From Ruminococcus sp. (GTDB lineage Bacteria > Bacillota > Clostridia > Oscillospirales > Ruminococcaceae), in NCBI GenBank assembly GCA_024697705.1, contig JAILFF010000230.1, positions 1 to 21,520 on the forward strand: a stretch of DNA of 21,520 nt, written 5' to 3'. The position numbers and the translations under genes were made by a program. Position 1 is the first letter of the stretch, and each line of letters begins with the position of its first letter. The notes under the pieces were generated by a model. It did no database searches, had not been told where the DNA came from, and worked only from the letters and a program-made list of their open reading frames with translations. Of the stretch, positions 1-8,200 are shown piece by piece.

Positions 1-86
1 GCTCTCATTGCGCGTCCGTGAATTAACCCTGCCGTGCGGTTGACCCCTCACCGGCGCGAGCCGGCGCCGGATCCGGCATTTTGCCC

Positions 87-1379
87 TCACTTTGCGATGT
101 GGCTTGTTTCCTGCTTCTTATGCTCCTTCGGCAGCCTTACCATGAACGTCACTCTCTCGCCCTCGACCTCGCACGCTATCTTACCCTTGTGCGCTTCGGT
201 TATCATCTTCGCTATCGAAAGCCCTATTCCGCTGCCTCCCGTTTCCCTCGTGCGCGATGAATCACCGCGGTAAAAACGGTCAAACAGCAGCCGCGTATCT
301 CCCTGCGGCGGGTCGGAGCAAAGATTTGTTACCGCAAGCGTCAAATGCTTGCCGCTTTCTTTCAGCGAAAGCCCTATCGGACTCTCCGCCTTGCCGTACT
401 TGACGGCATTTTCGAGCAGCGTCGAAAGCAGCATATCGAGCATTTTCGCGTCGCCGTTCACGGTCATCCCCTCCGCGATGTCCGCTTCGAGAGGCTTGTT
501 CTCCGCCGTGCAGTAGGTCTCGAAATCGTCAGCCAGCTTGCGTGCCAGCGCCGTCAGATCAAGCTCCGCGAAGCTGAAGCTGCTGCTCTCGCTGCTTTTG
601 GCAAGCATCAACATTCTCTGCAAAAGATCGTTCAGTCGGTCGGTCTGATTTATCGTGCTGCGCGTCCATTCGCTTTCGCCCGAGGTCATTTCGATGACTT
701 CGGTATTGGCGCGGATTATCGCCAGCGGAGTTTTCAGCTCGTGACCCGCGTCGGTGATGAACCTCGCCTGCTTTTCCTGATTCTCGATAACGGGCTTGAC
801 CACGCGCTTTGAAAGCAGCACGATCAACACCGAGAACACCGCCAGCAGCCCGAGCGAGATGGTAGCGGATATTTTGAACACACTTTGGAAATTCTGCGCT
901 GCCGTCGAGAAATCGCAGAACACCGCCAGCCGCGAACCGTCGCTGTAAGTCTTGACCTGACAGCGAAAATCCATGCCGTTGTAGAAGCCGCGAAAATCTT
1001 CGCGTGAGAAAACGTCCTCGCTGAACAGGATCGCCATGTCCTGCGAAACCGTGACGATATTTCCCGTGTTCACCGCGTATATCGTCCCACGACCGTCAGT
1101 AACTGCACTGAAATAACGCATGGTGTAGCGGAATTCACGGTCGGCGCGATTGTCCGAAAAGCGCGGATCCCTCGACGCAGGCAGCTGTGAGTCAAAGAAA
1201 AAATCCTTCATATCGGGCAGCCTGCCGCCGTTCTCGACAATGAGCGAGAGCGTTTCATCGGTTTGGTTCAGCGTCGTAAAGTAGTTCATTCCGTTGATGA
1301 AAAGTATCATCACCAGTTCGATAAAGAAGAGCGAGCCTATCGCCGCCGCCGAAAAACGAAAGCTCAGCTTCTTAAGCAT
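87..1379 (-). CDS. Sensor histidine kinase of a two-component system
   Basis: This 430-aa membrane sensor kinase should autophosphorylate on a histidine and pass the phosphate to the response regulator encoded just upstream. Visible parts: transmembrane helix at about residues 12-30, an extracytoplasmic sensor domain at about 31-168 with no recognised fold, a second helix at about 169-190, the H-box FITDAGHELKTPLA with His213, the N-box LLENAVKYG with Asn324, and the G-box GGSGIGLS at 381-388. The gap between the second helix and the H-box is short, so a full HAMP domain is probably absent. Its ATG overlaps the regulator's stop by 8 nt (ATGCTTAA), which indicates translational coupling. The ligand is unknown; the neighbouring solute-binding lipoprotein is a possible partner, by inference only. 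No clear terminator follows the stop codon before the window edge. Confidence 0.95.
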   Translation of the reverse strand: MLKKLSFRFSAAAIGSLFFIELVMILFINGMNYFTTLNQTDETLSLIVENGGRLPDMKDFFFDSQLPASRDPRFSDNRADREFRYTMRYFSAVTDGRGTIYAVNTGNIVTVSQDMAILFSEDVFSREDFRGFYNGMDFRCQVKTYSDGSRLAVFCDFSTAAQNFQSVFKISATISLGLLAVFSVLIVLLSKRVVKPVIENQEKQARFITDAGHELKTPLAIIRANTEVIEMTSGESEWTRSTINQTDRLNDLLQRMLMLAKSSESSSFSFAELDLTALARKLADDFETYCTAENKPLEADIAEGMTVNGDAKMLDMLLSTLLENAVKYGKAESPIGLSLKESGKHLTLAVTNLCSDPPQGDTRLLFDRFYRGDSSRTRETGGSGIGLSIAKMITEAHKGKIACEVEGERVTFMVRLPKEHKKQETSHIAK

Positions 1380-2052
1380 TTTTGTACTCCAGACTGTAAC
1401 CGCTGCCGCGAGCCGCCCTTATCGTAACGGCGGAACCTACCGATGCCAGCTTTTTGCGCACATAGGAGATATACACCCACACGACGTTGATCTCCGCGTC
1501 GCTGTCGTAGCCCCATATTTTTTCCATAAAGCGCTCGGTCGAGATGAGCATATTCGGGTTCTGCATCATGTATTCGAGCAGCTGATATTCCTTGCTGCCG
1601 AGCCGCAGCGAGCTTTTCGGACCCGTCAGCTCGAACGTCGAGCGCTTAAGGGTAACGTCGCCGAACCGCAGATCGTCTGATGGCGCGGCTTCGGATATCC
1701 TTCTCGTCATGGCGCGGACGCGGGCGAGCAGCTCCTTCATGGCGAAAGGCTTGGTGAGGTAGTCGTCGGCGCCCGCGTCAAGCCCCGTGACCTTGTCTTC
1801 GAGCTGGCTGCGGGCGGTCAGCAGCAGCACGGGGATACCGTTGCCCTTGCGCCGAATTTCCTTAAGCACATCAAGACCCGACATACCGGGCATCATTATA
1901 TCCATTATGATAGCGTCGTAGTTATCCGCCGAAGCGTAGGCAAGCGCGTCGGTGCCGTTATACACGGGGTCTACCGAATAATTATTTGCTTTCAGAACGG
2001 CTGTCAGCGCGTTGGAAAGCTCTTTTTCGTCCTCTGCGAGAAGTAATCTCAT
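1372..2052 (-). CDS. OmpR/PhoB-family response regulator
   Basis: This 226-aa protein is a DNA-binding response regulator. The receiver domain (about 1-115) has the acidic pair E7/D8, phospho-acceptor D51 in MDIMMPGMSG, T79 and K101 in the KPF motif. The C-terminal winged helix (about 128-222) has the family's SSLRLGSKEYQLLEYM stretch, and WVYISYVRKKL as recognition helix. Length is normal for the family. Its start lies 18 nt after the stop of the Nudix gene, with AAAGG at 2064-2068, and its end overlaps the kinase gene by 8 nt, so the three genes are probably one transcript. OmpR-type regulators bind direct repeats about 10-11 bp apart; such a repeat is present at 3450-3467 in front of the divergent lipoprotein promoter. 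Function is certain at family level; the regulon is unknown. Confidence 0.96.
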   Translation of the reverse strand: MRLLLAEDEKELSNALTAVLKANNYSVDPVYNGTDALAYASADNYDAIIMDIMMPGMSGLDVLKEIRRKGNGIPVLLLTARSQLEDKVTGLDAGADDYLTKPFAMKELLARVRAMTRRISEAAPSDDLRFGDVTLKRSTFELTGPKSSLRLGSKEYQLLEYMMQNPNMLISTERFMEKIWGYDSDAEINVVWVYISYVRKKLASVGSAVTIRAARGSGYSLEYKNA

Positions 2053-2070
2053 GATATGTCACACCTTTCG

Positions 2071-2487
2071 TCATATATTTTTTATATGATCATCAGCCTG
2101 CTTGAGAATTTCTCTTTCATTTTCATGCTCCAATATTTTCAGAGCGTCTTCAAGCCGCAGGCTTTTCAAAGCTTTGATCTCGTTCGGTCTTACCACGCAT
2201 GGCTTTTGACCGGAATATTTTGCTATAAAATACACTACCTGCTTGGTCACTCCGGGTTTCTCGGCGGGAGCATATTGATCGCTCACCCTGAAATCGGTGA
2301 TAAGCTCAACTTCAAGATCTGTCTCTTCCCTTATTTCGCGGAGTGCTGTTTCTTCTTCCGACTCTTCATTTTCCGTATGTCCTTTGGGGAAGCTGTGAAA
2401 ACCGCTTTTCTCCTCTACGAGAAGATATTTTATTTCACCATTCTCTATCGTATAAACTATTGCTCCGCAAGATTTTTCAAGTACCAT
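2071..2487 (-). CDS. Nudix hydrolase, bis(5'-nucleosyl)-tetraphosphatase (Ap4A) type
   Basis: This protein of about 138 aa is a Nudix hydrolase that probably cleaves diadenosine tetraphosphate or a related nucleoside diphosphate compound in the cytoplasm. The Nudix box fits G-x5-E-x7-REUxEExGU closely: the Gly of KGHTENEE, the Glu, then REIREETDL, with Asp in place of the last Gly. The opening EKSCGAIVYTIENGEIKYLL and the SFPKGH segment are typical of the NUDT2/asymmetric Ap4A hydrolase group. I chose the ATG at 2487 because GGGG lies 7 nt before it and homologues begin close to this point; a GTG at 2505 and an ATG at 2493 are alternatives. It lies 48 nt after the membrane-protein gene and 18 nt before the response-regulator gene, so co-transcription is likely. 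Whether its activity bears on the two-component system is unknown. Confidence 0.88.
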   Translation of the reverse strand: MVLEKSCGAIVYTIENGEIKYLLVEEKSGFHSFPKGHTENEESEEETALREIREETDLEVELITDFRVSDQYAPAEKPGVTKQVVYFIAKYSGQKPCVVRPNEIKALKSLRLEDALKILEHENEREILKQADDHIKNI

Positions 2488-2535
2488 ATTCATGCCCCGA
2501 ATCACGATTTGCCGAATTATAAAACAAGATATACA

Positions 2536-3327
2536 TCACGCCGCAGCGCTTTCGTCCTCTTCCGCCGACGAAGTATCATCGGAAGAGCTGTCCGCGTCCG
2601 TTTCGGAGCCTGAATCGTCCTCTTTCGCGCCGAACTTTTCCTCAATGAGCTCCGCCGCCTCCGCAACATCGCAGGTCTTGCCGTCTATCGTCATCGACAC
2701 AAAGCGGCGCTTTCCCGCGGCGTAGCCGTCATGATCTATCGTGAAAGCCGCCGCGAAGCCGTTTTCGCCCGTACAGCCGACCTTAAGACACCCCTTAGCG
2801 CGGCTGCCGCTCCATGTCAGACTGCCGCCCGAAAGCTCTTCGAGCGTTTCACCCACCGACTTGTTGCAGGAAATGTCTTCCATTTCCTCGATATTGCTCC
2901 AGTACGCCGTCGAAATAAAGCTTGTCATACTGCTTTCCTTCATCGTCAGCGACTTTGTGAAGCCGTTGAACATCAGCGCGTAGACGAGCATTATGCACCA
3001 CACGAAACCGCAGGTCTGCATATCCCCCGTAAGCTTTGTTCTTTTAAAGATATAAAGCGGCGGCAGCAGCACGAAAGCCGTTTTCAGGCTGCTTGTGTCG
3101 GCTCCCTTTTTCTTTATGTGCCGCCGATCAAGCAGACAAGCCGCGGGCGACATTATAATTGCCATTATCCATACGAGCAGCCCGAGCGCCAAGGAATCGG
3201 CGTAGAGCTCCGTGAAAACTCCGAACAGCGGCACAAGCGCCGCGTACCACAGACGGCTTGTACCCATTCCGCGCCGCTCAAAGCCCTCCCATTCGGTTTG
3301 ACCGTCGGGCAAAAAAAATTCTTCCAA
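2536..3327 (-). CDS. Membrane protein of unknown function with acidic Ser/Asp-rich tail
   Basis: This 263-aa protein is not one I recognise. It has an N-terminal block of hydrophobic segments at about 25-42, 44-66, 83-95 and 105-123, then a predicted soluble domain at about 130-230 with four cysteines (C154, C180, C185, C219), and a low-complexity tail of Ser, Asp and Glu (about 236-263). The start is a TTG at 3327: AAAGGAGG lies at 3336-3343, 8 nt upstream, and a promoter sits at 3353-3381. A longer in-frame reading to 3381 would have to begin inside that promoter, so I reject it. The soluble domain follows the last helix; topology prediction would be needed to say whether it is outside. It is the first gene of the operon with the Nudix hydrolase and the two-component system, so a signalling or envelope role is possible, but this is only inferred. 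Confidence 0.75.
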   Translation of the reverse strand: MEEFFLPDGQTEWEGFERRGMGTSRLWYAALVPLFGVFTELYADSLALGLLVWIMAIIMSPAACLLDRRHIKKKGADTSSLKTAFVLLPPLYIFKRTKLTGDMQTCGFVWCIMLVYALMFNGFTKSLTMKESSMTSFISTAYWSNIEEMEDISCNKSVGETLEELSGGSLTWSGSRAKGCLKVGCTGENGFAAAFTIDHDGYAAGKRRFVSMTIDGKTCDVAEAAELIEEKFGAKEDDSGSETDADSSSDDTSSAEEDESAAA

Positions 3328-3352
3328 GACCCGAGCCTCCTTTGCTGATATA

Positions 3353-3381
3353 ATTATACCACAATTCCGCCTGCAAGTCAA
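3353..3381 (-). promoter_or_regulatory. Sigma-A promoter of the membrane protein / Nudix / two-component operon
   Basis: On the minus strand, TTGACT (3376-3381) and TATAAT (3353-3358) are separated by exactly 17 bp. The start of transcription should be near 3346, just before the AAAGGAGG at 3336-3343. This placement decides the TTG start of the downstream gene. Confidence 0.85.
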
Positions 3382-3449
3382 TCACACCGAAATCAAATTT
3401 CAATATCCTCCAAAAATATGGAGCGTTGCCGAAAATATACTCTTCTTAA

Positions 3450-3467
3450 CACGAAAGCTTCACGAAA
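3450..3467 (+). promoter_or_regulatory. Candidate OmpR-type response-regulator binding site (direct repeat)
   Basis: CACGAAA occurs at 3450-3456 and again at 3461-3467, 11 bp apart, ending 5 bp before the -35 box of the lipoprotein promoter. Direct repeats spaced by one helical turn next to a -35 are the usual architecture of OmpR/PhoB-family activator sites, and such a regulator is encoded 1.4 kb away in the divergent operon. The motif is short, so chance cannot be excluded. Confidence 0.4.
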
Positions 3468-3472
3468 ATAAG

Positions 3473-3501
3473 TTGACACGGCGGACAAAATATATTATAA
3501 T
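3473..3501 (+). promoter_or_regulatory. Perfect-consensus sigma-A promoter of the lipoprotein gene
   Basis: TTGACA (3473-3478), 17-bp spacer, TATAAT (3496-3501): a perfect match to the consensus. Transcription should start at about 3508, giving a leader of about 60 nt to the ATG at 3571. The divergent operon's -35 is only about 90 bp away, so both promoters share one control region. Confidence 0.9.
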
Positions 3502-3515
3502 AAGAAAGGATGACC

Positions 3516-3542
3516 CATGCCGCGCCTGTTACGTCGGCATGA
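3516..3542 (+). promoter_or_regulatory. Hairpin in the lipoprotein mRNA leader
   Basis: CATGCCG (3516-3522) and CGGCATG (3536-3542) form a 7-bp perfect stem with a 13-nt loop in the 5' leader. The stem includes the ATG at 3517, which also has an AAAGGA 6 nt upstream; that RBS would begin at or before the predicted transcript start. It may affect mRNA stability or translation; no known RNA family is recognised. Confidence 0.35.
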
Positions 3543-3570
3543 AGAGATCAGGAATAGGATTGATACAGTA

Positions 3571-5091
3571 ATGATAAAGAAAAAAATAGCCGCTGTCCTT
3601 CTGGCGCTGCTTACGGCTGCCGCCACGGGCTGCGGTTCCAAGATAGCCGAAAAGAATTTCGATCCATCGGACGAAAACAGCACCGCCGCTTCTTCCTCAG
3701 CCGAGGTAGACGACTCTTCCGCGCCGGTACCGCAAGTCGGGGCAGACCCGGACGACTCCGACACTGTTAAGAGCGACAGCAAAAAAAGCGGCAGCGGCAA
3801 AAACAGCGGCAGCAAAGTCAAGGCTTCCGCTTCCGATTCGGTCGTTAAACTGATAAAACGTGCCGAGCAGCCTGCCGTTCCGATCGCAGAGGACGTGACC
3901 AAGCCGCCCGAAAACAGTACCGAGCTTACCGTGCTTGTCGCAATGGATTCTGTCACCGATTACGTCCGCGCAGCCGAAGCTTATCTTACCAAAGGCGGCA
4001 AGATCAGGGTGGTAAAGTCCTCGCGTGACACTCTTTACGATCAGATCGTTGCCGAGTCCGCTGCGGGCAGACACATTGACATCGCGCAGTTCGACAACGG
4101 CATGATGTTCCCCTACGGCGTAACAAAGGACTTCATCGTGCCTGTCGATCTCGCCATCGACTTTTCGGATACGCGCTGGGACGAATGTCGAAAGCTTTCC
4201 GAAGCGTTCGAGCTGAACAACTGGCGCTATGCGGCTGTTTTCGGCTGCACGGCAAAGAACATACTTTTCTACAACCAAAAGCTTTTCGCGGCAAACGGCT
4301 TTGCCGACCCGCAGGACTTGTACGAAAGCGGTCAATGGACTACCGAAAAATTCTGCGAGCTTCTGCGAATTTGGCGGAACACGGGCGGAAAGTACGGCAT
4401 CGCGGGACACGATCACGAGATGAATCTCTGCATGGGCTCGGGAAAATCGCTCATCACCTTCGACCGCGCCTGCGGAGGATTTTCCAACAGCGTTTACGAC
4501 CCGTATATCTGTATGGTGATGAATTACATCTACGGCTTAAAGGACGAGAATCTGATGTACCCCTCGGGTTACGGAGATGTAGCGAGCGCCTTCCGCGACG
4601 GAACGCTTTTCTGGTCGGGTACCCGTGAGGAATACGAAAGCTTCGGCGACAGATCGGGGCTCGGCGCGGTACCGTTCCCGACGCTGACGGGCAGCAGGGA
4701 GGACAGGTGTTATGCCGCCGACTACGACGGTCTGGTGCTGATAAAGGGCACGAAGGACTTTGCGGCGGCGCGGGCATATTTTGAAAATGTGCGTAAGGAA
4801 TCCCACAAGCCCGCGGAGGACATCGCGAAGGTATTCTGTCCCGATGGCACGCCCGTATACGAATACGGCATGGGCATTTCGCCGAGAGTATCCGACAGCG
4901 CTTCGGGCGCGAACGGCAGCTTTGACAAGGCGATAGTCCCGCTGATGTACACGGAGAGTCCAAGTCTCGGCGACTGGGACACAAACGTATGTTTCGGACT
5001 TTCCTCCTACATCAACGAGGAGCTTATCACTGAAAACAATGCCATTGCCGCGAAGGTATACGGCAGGAGCAAAACGAAAAAGAACAATTAA
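3571..5091 (+). CDS. Extracellular solute-binding lipoprotein (ABC substrate-binding type)
   Basis: This 506-aa protein is a probable lipid-anchored solute-binding protein. The signal peptide runs from MIKKKIAAVLLALL to the lipobox ATGC with Cys21 as the lipidated residue. A Ser/Asp/Lys-rich linker (about 25-95) follows, then a domain from about 100 that resembles family-1 (sugar-type) solute-binding proteins, with LFYNQKLFAANGFADPQ as the characteristic stretch. The ATG at 3571 is preferred because it gives a normal signal peptide; the in-frame ATG at 3517 would add 18 charged residues. No permease or ATPase gene is adjacent, so it is either an orphan binding protein sharing permeases encoded elsewhere or a sensing accessory. 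It is divergent from the two-component operon, which supports a ligand-sensing role by inference. Its stop codon ends inside the first base of the 119-bp palindromic element. Confidence 0.85.
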   Translation: MIKKKIAAVLLALLTAAATGCGSKIAEKNFDPSDENSTAASSSAEVDDSSAPVPQVGADPDDSDTVKSDSKKSGSGKNSGSKVKASASDSVVKLIKRAEQPAVPIAEDVTKPPENSTELTVLVAMDSVTDYVRAAEAYLTKGGKIRVVKSSRDTLYDQIVAESAAGRHIDIAQFDNGMMFPYGVTKDFIVPVDLAIDFSDTRWDECRKLSEAFELNNWRYAAVFGCTAKNILFYNQKLFAANGFADPQDLYESGQWTTEKFCELLRIWRNTGGKYGIAGHDHEMNLCMGSGKSLITFDRACGGFSNSVYDPYICMVMNYIYGLKDENLMYPSGYGDVASAFRDGTLFWSGTREEYESFGDRSGLGAVPFPTLTGSREDRCYAADYDGLVLIKGTKDFAAARAYFENVRKESHKPAEDIAKVFCPDGTPVYEYGMGISPRVSDSASGANGSFDKAIVPLMYTESPSLGDWDTNVCFGLSSYINEELITENNAIAAKVYGRSKTKKNN

Positions 5092-5209
5092 GAACCTGTC
5101 TTCACAAGAAATGTGCGTGGATGTTCAGCGAGATTTAGTCGATTTCAACGCAGAAAGCGGCTAAATATCGTTGAAAAGACACGTACAGAGCCTTGTGAAG
5201 ACAGGTTCT
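5091..5209 (+). mobile_element. 119-bp MITE-like palindromic element
   Basis: The ends are a perfect 18-bp inverted repeat, AGAACCTGTCTTCACAAG (5091-5108) and its reverse complement (5192-5209). The match continues imperfectly inward, so almost the whole element can fold on itself. There is no coding capacity. This is the structure of a miniature inverted-repeat element mobilised by a transposase elsewhere. The first base is the last base of the lipoprotein stop codon. No exact target duplication is visible; taking GAACC as the terminus, the flanks are TAA and TGA, both of which fit TNA but differ from each other. Orientation is arbitrary. Confidence 0.65.
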
Positions 5210-5224
5210 GAGAAAGCGGCTTAA

Positions 5225-5264
5225 AGCAAAGTGAAAAAAAGCAGCATTATGCCCTCACTTTGCT
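5225..5264 (+). repeat. Inverted repeat in the addA leader
   Basis: AGCAAAGTGA (5225-5234) and TCACTTTGCT (5255-5264) are perfect 10-bp arms with a 20-nt loop, followed by a T-rich stretch (TGCTTTTCATTCTT). It lies between the MITE-like element and the addA ribosome binding site. It may be a weak terminator for the lipoprotein transcript or a leader hairpin; the T tract is interrupted, so I do not call it a terminator. Confidence 0.4.
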
Positions 5265-5296
5265 TGCTTTTCATTCTTCTGAAAGGGGGCTTTTTT

Positions 5297-8200
5297 ATGC
5301 CCGAATGGACTTCCGAACAGCTTGACGCTATCGGCTGCGTCGATAAGGGCGTGATCGTCCCCGCCGCCGCAGGCAGCGGCAAGACTGCCGTGCTTATCGA
5401 ACGTACCGTCCGCCTTCTCGCCGATAAAAATGCCGACGTCCCCGCCGAAAACCTCATGGCAGTTACCTTCTCCCGCGACGCCGCCGAACAGATACGCACC
5501 AAACTCCGCACCGCTCTCGCCGACCGCATCACCTCCGAGACAGATCCCGACACCCGCGCATGGCTCTCCCGTCAGCAGGAGATGCTCCCCCTTGCCAAGA
5601 TCAGCACGATAAACGCCTTCTGTCTGGGGCTTGTCCGCGATAACCTCGCCGCTACCGATTACCGCACGGGTCTGCGTATCTGCGACGATACTCAGGCGGC
5701 GGCGATCATCAACGAAGCGATGAACGAGGTCTTTGAAAGCTACTGCGGCGCCGCTCCCGAACGCTACGAACAGCTCATCGACGCCTTTACCGACGGCAAT
5801 GAGGACTCCCTCGCCGCCCGCGTCAAGCAGCTTTACGACTTTCGGCGCTCCCTCGCTTTCCCCGATAAATGGACTGCCGATACCGCCGCACAGCTCGGCA
5901 GTGAGGAATATTTCACCGAGCTTCTTGCCGATCTTCTGCGCAGGCTGAAAGCGCTCTTCGACAAGGCTGACGCGGCTTTTCGGCTCGAAGAAGCGGCGAT
6001 AACAGCGATGCCCAAAAAGACCCCGACCCTCGAAAAAACGTTCTGCAAGGATTCCGACATCGTGGACTCGCTCAAAAAGGCTTTCGTTACCGAAGGCGAC
6101 GTTTATACGCGCTATAAGGCGATCTTCAAGGCTGCCCGCGGCGTGAAATTCGGTCAGATGCGTTTTTCGACCAAGACCGACGCCGCCCATGCCGAAAAGC
6201 AGCTCGAAACGGTCGCCGCCGCGGGCGCCGCGAGAAAGACCGTCACAGAGTGTATAAAAAAGCTCAAAGAAGCGGTACTCGCGGCGGGACCCTCGCCAAA
6301 AAAATACATGGCTGTCTCGGCGGAGCTTTTCTCGGCGCTGACCGAGCTTACCGTTATGCTCGAAAAGGCTGTTGATGAAAAAAAGACCGACGGCGGTCTT
6401 GCCGAGTTCGGCGATATCGAGCGCCGCGCTATGAACCTGCTTGTCACGCCCGACGAAAACGGCTGCCCGCAGCGCACCGAGCTTGCCCGAACGATCCGCG
6501 AGCAGCGCGTTTTCCGCGTTATGCTCATCGACGAATATCAGGACGTAAACAATCTGGAGGAACAGATATTCCGCGCCGTCTCCGACACCGACGACCTCTC
6601 CGTTTTGGGAAAAAATGTCTTTGTCGTCGGCGACGCAAAACAGTCTATATATAAATTCAGGCAGGCGAACCCCTTGCTTTTCCGCGAGGCGATAATAAAC
6701 GCCCGCCGCCCCGAGATCGAGGGCTTGTGCGAGATACGCCTTACAAGAAATTTCCGCAGCAGGAAGAATATACTTGATTTCGTCAATATGCTTTTCGTGC
6801 GGCTGATGTCGAAGGACTTCGGCGACGTGGATTACGACGAGGGCGAACGCCTGCGATACGGCGCCAATTACATCGGCGGCGACCCGCCCGTCACGCTGCT
6901 GATAAATCCCGCCCACGACAATGCGGAAGAAGAAGACAGCGAGGACGGCGGCTTCACCCCGCTCAAATACGTCAATTTCGGCGAGGAAGAGCTTGGGATA
7001 GCGCTGAAGATCAAACAGATGCTCGCCGACGGAGTACCCGTTTCCGACGGCGGAACGCTGAGACCCTGCCGCAATTCCGACTTCTGCGTGCTTTCGCGCA
7101 ACAACGGCGGCTGCGACCGAATGTCGGCGGCGCTTAATTACGTCGGACTGCGGGCTGAATCGGAACGCGCCAAGGGCTACATGGGCTCCCGCGAGATCGT
7201 CATTATGATAAATCTGCTGAGGGTCATCGACAACCGCATGAACGACGGTGCGTTGGCTTCCGTCATGCTTTCGCCGATAATGTGCTTTTCGACCGCCGAG
7301 CTTGCGCGGCTGAGGCTCTATTGCTTCGGCAGCGACGGCGACAGTCAGCGCAAGCATTTGGCGCAGATAATCTCGGCAGCTTCAAAGACCGAGGAGGACA
7401 AGCTCAAGGGTGCTGAGGTCATCGAGCTTTCCGACCCCGCACTTACCGAGAAATGCCGCTCCGCGCAGAGCTTTCTCGACCTTTGCAGCTATCTGGCGCT
7501 CAGTCTCACGCTCGAAGAGCTTATTTCGCGCATCTACGAGGAGACCGACATATTCGCTGCGGCAAGCTCCGCCGAGAACGCGGCACAGCGCCGTGCGAAT
7601 CTTCGGCTGCTGACCCGACACGCCGCCGAGTACGAGCGCGACGCTACGGGCGGCATATCGGGTTTTCTGCACTACCTTGACGGCGTGGCGGCGGCAAAAA
7701 TGGACTTCGACCAGGCTGTCACCGTGACTGCGGGCTCCGACGCGGTGAGCGTCAAAACATTTCACCGCTCGAAGGGCTTGGAATATCCGTTCGTATTCCT
7801 GACGATGCTCGGCAAGCGCTTCAACAAAAGAGATATCTATTCGCCGCTGCTATTAAGCGAGCAGTACGGAGCGGGGATAAAATACAAGCGTCATGAAAAG
7901 CTCGCGACGATAGGCACGCTTGCGCATACGGCTCTCGCGGGGCATATCCTGCGCGAACAGTTGAGCGAGGAACTGCGCCTGCTGTACGTCGCGCTGACGA
8001 GGGCAAAGGAACACCTGTTCATACCGCTTTCCGTCGATCCCGAGGTTATCGAAAAACGCGCCGCCGAGATCATCGAATCGGGCGGGATAACTCCCGATAT
8101 CGCCGCCGACTGCAAGTGCTATCTCGAATGGATAACGTGTGCTATGCTGCTTACCGATAAGCGCGGAGTATTTCTCTCGGGAGTTGGTATCGACGGCGCG

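Noticed and set aside
51..70. GC-rich dyad CCGGCGC/GCGCCGG after the histidine kinase gene as a terminator
   Set aside because: No T tract follows on the minus strand, and the composition alone makes such a dyad likely.
82..95. Word TGCCCTCACTTTGC shared with the addA leader near 5250
   Set aside because: A 14-base match is about what chance gives in a window of this size, and the flanks differ.
5255..7357. 700-aa open frame on the minus strand
   Set aside because: It is fully antisense to addA, whose helicase motifs, length and ribosome binding site are clear. High GC at third positions keeps the opposite frame open.
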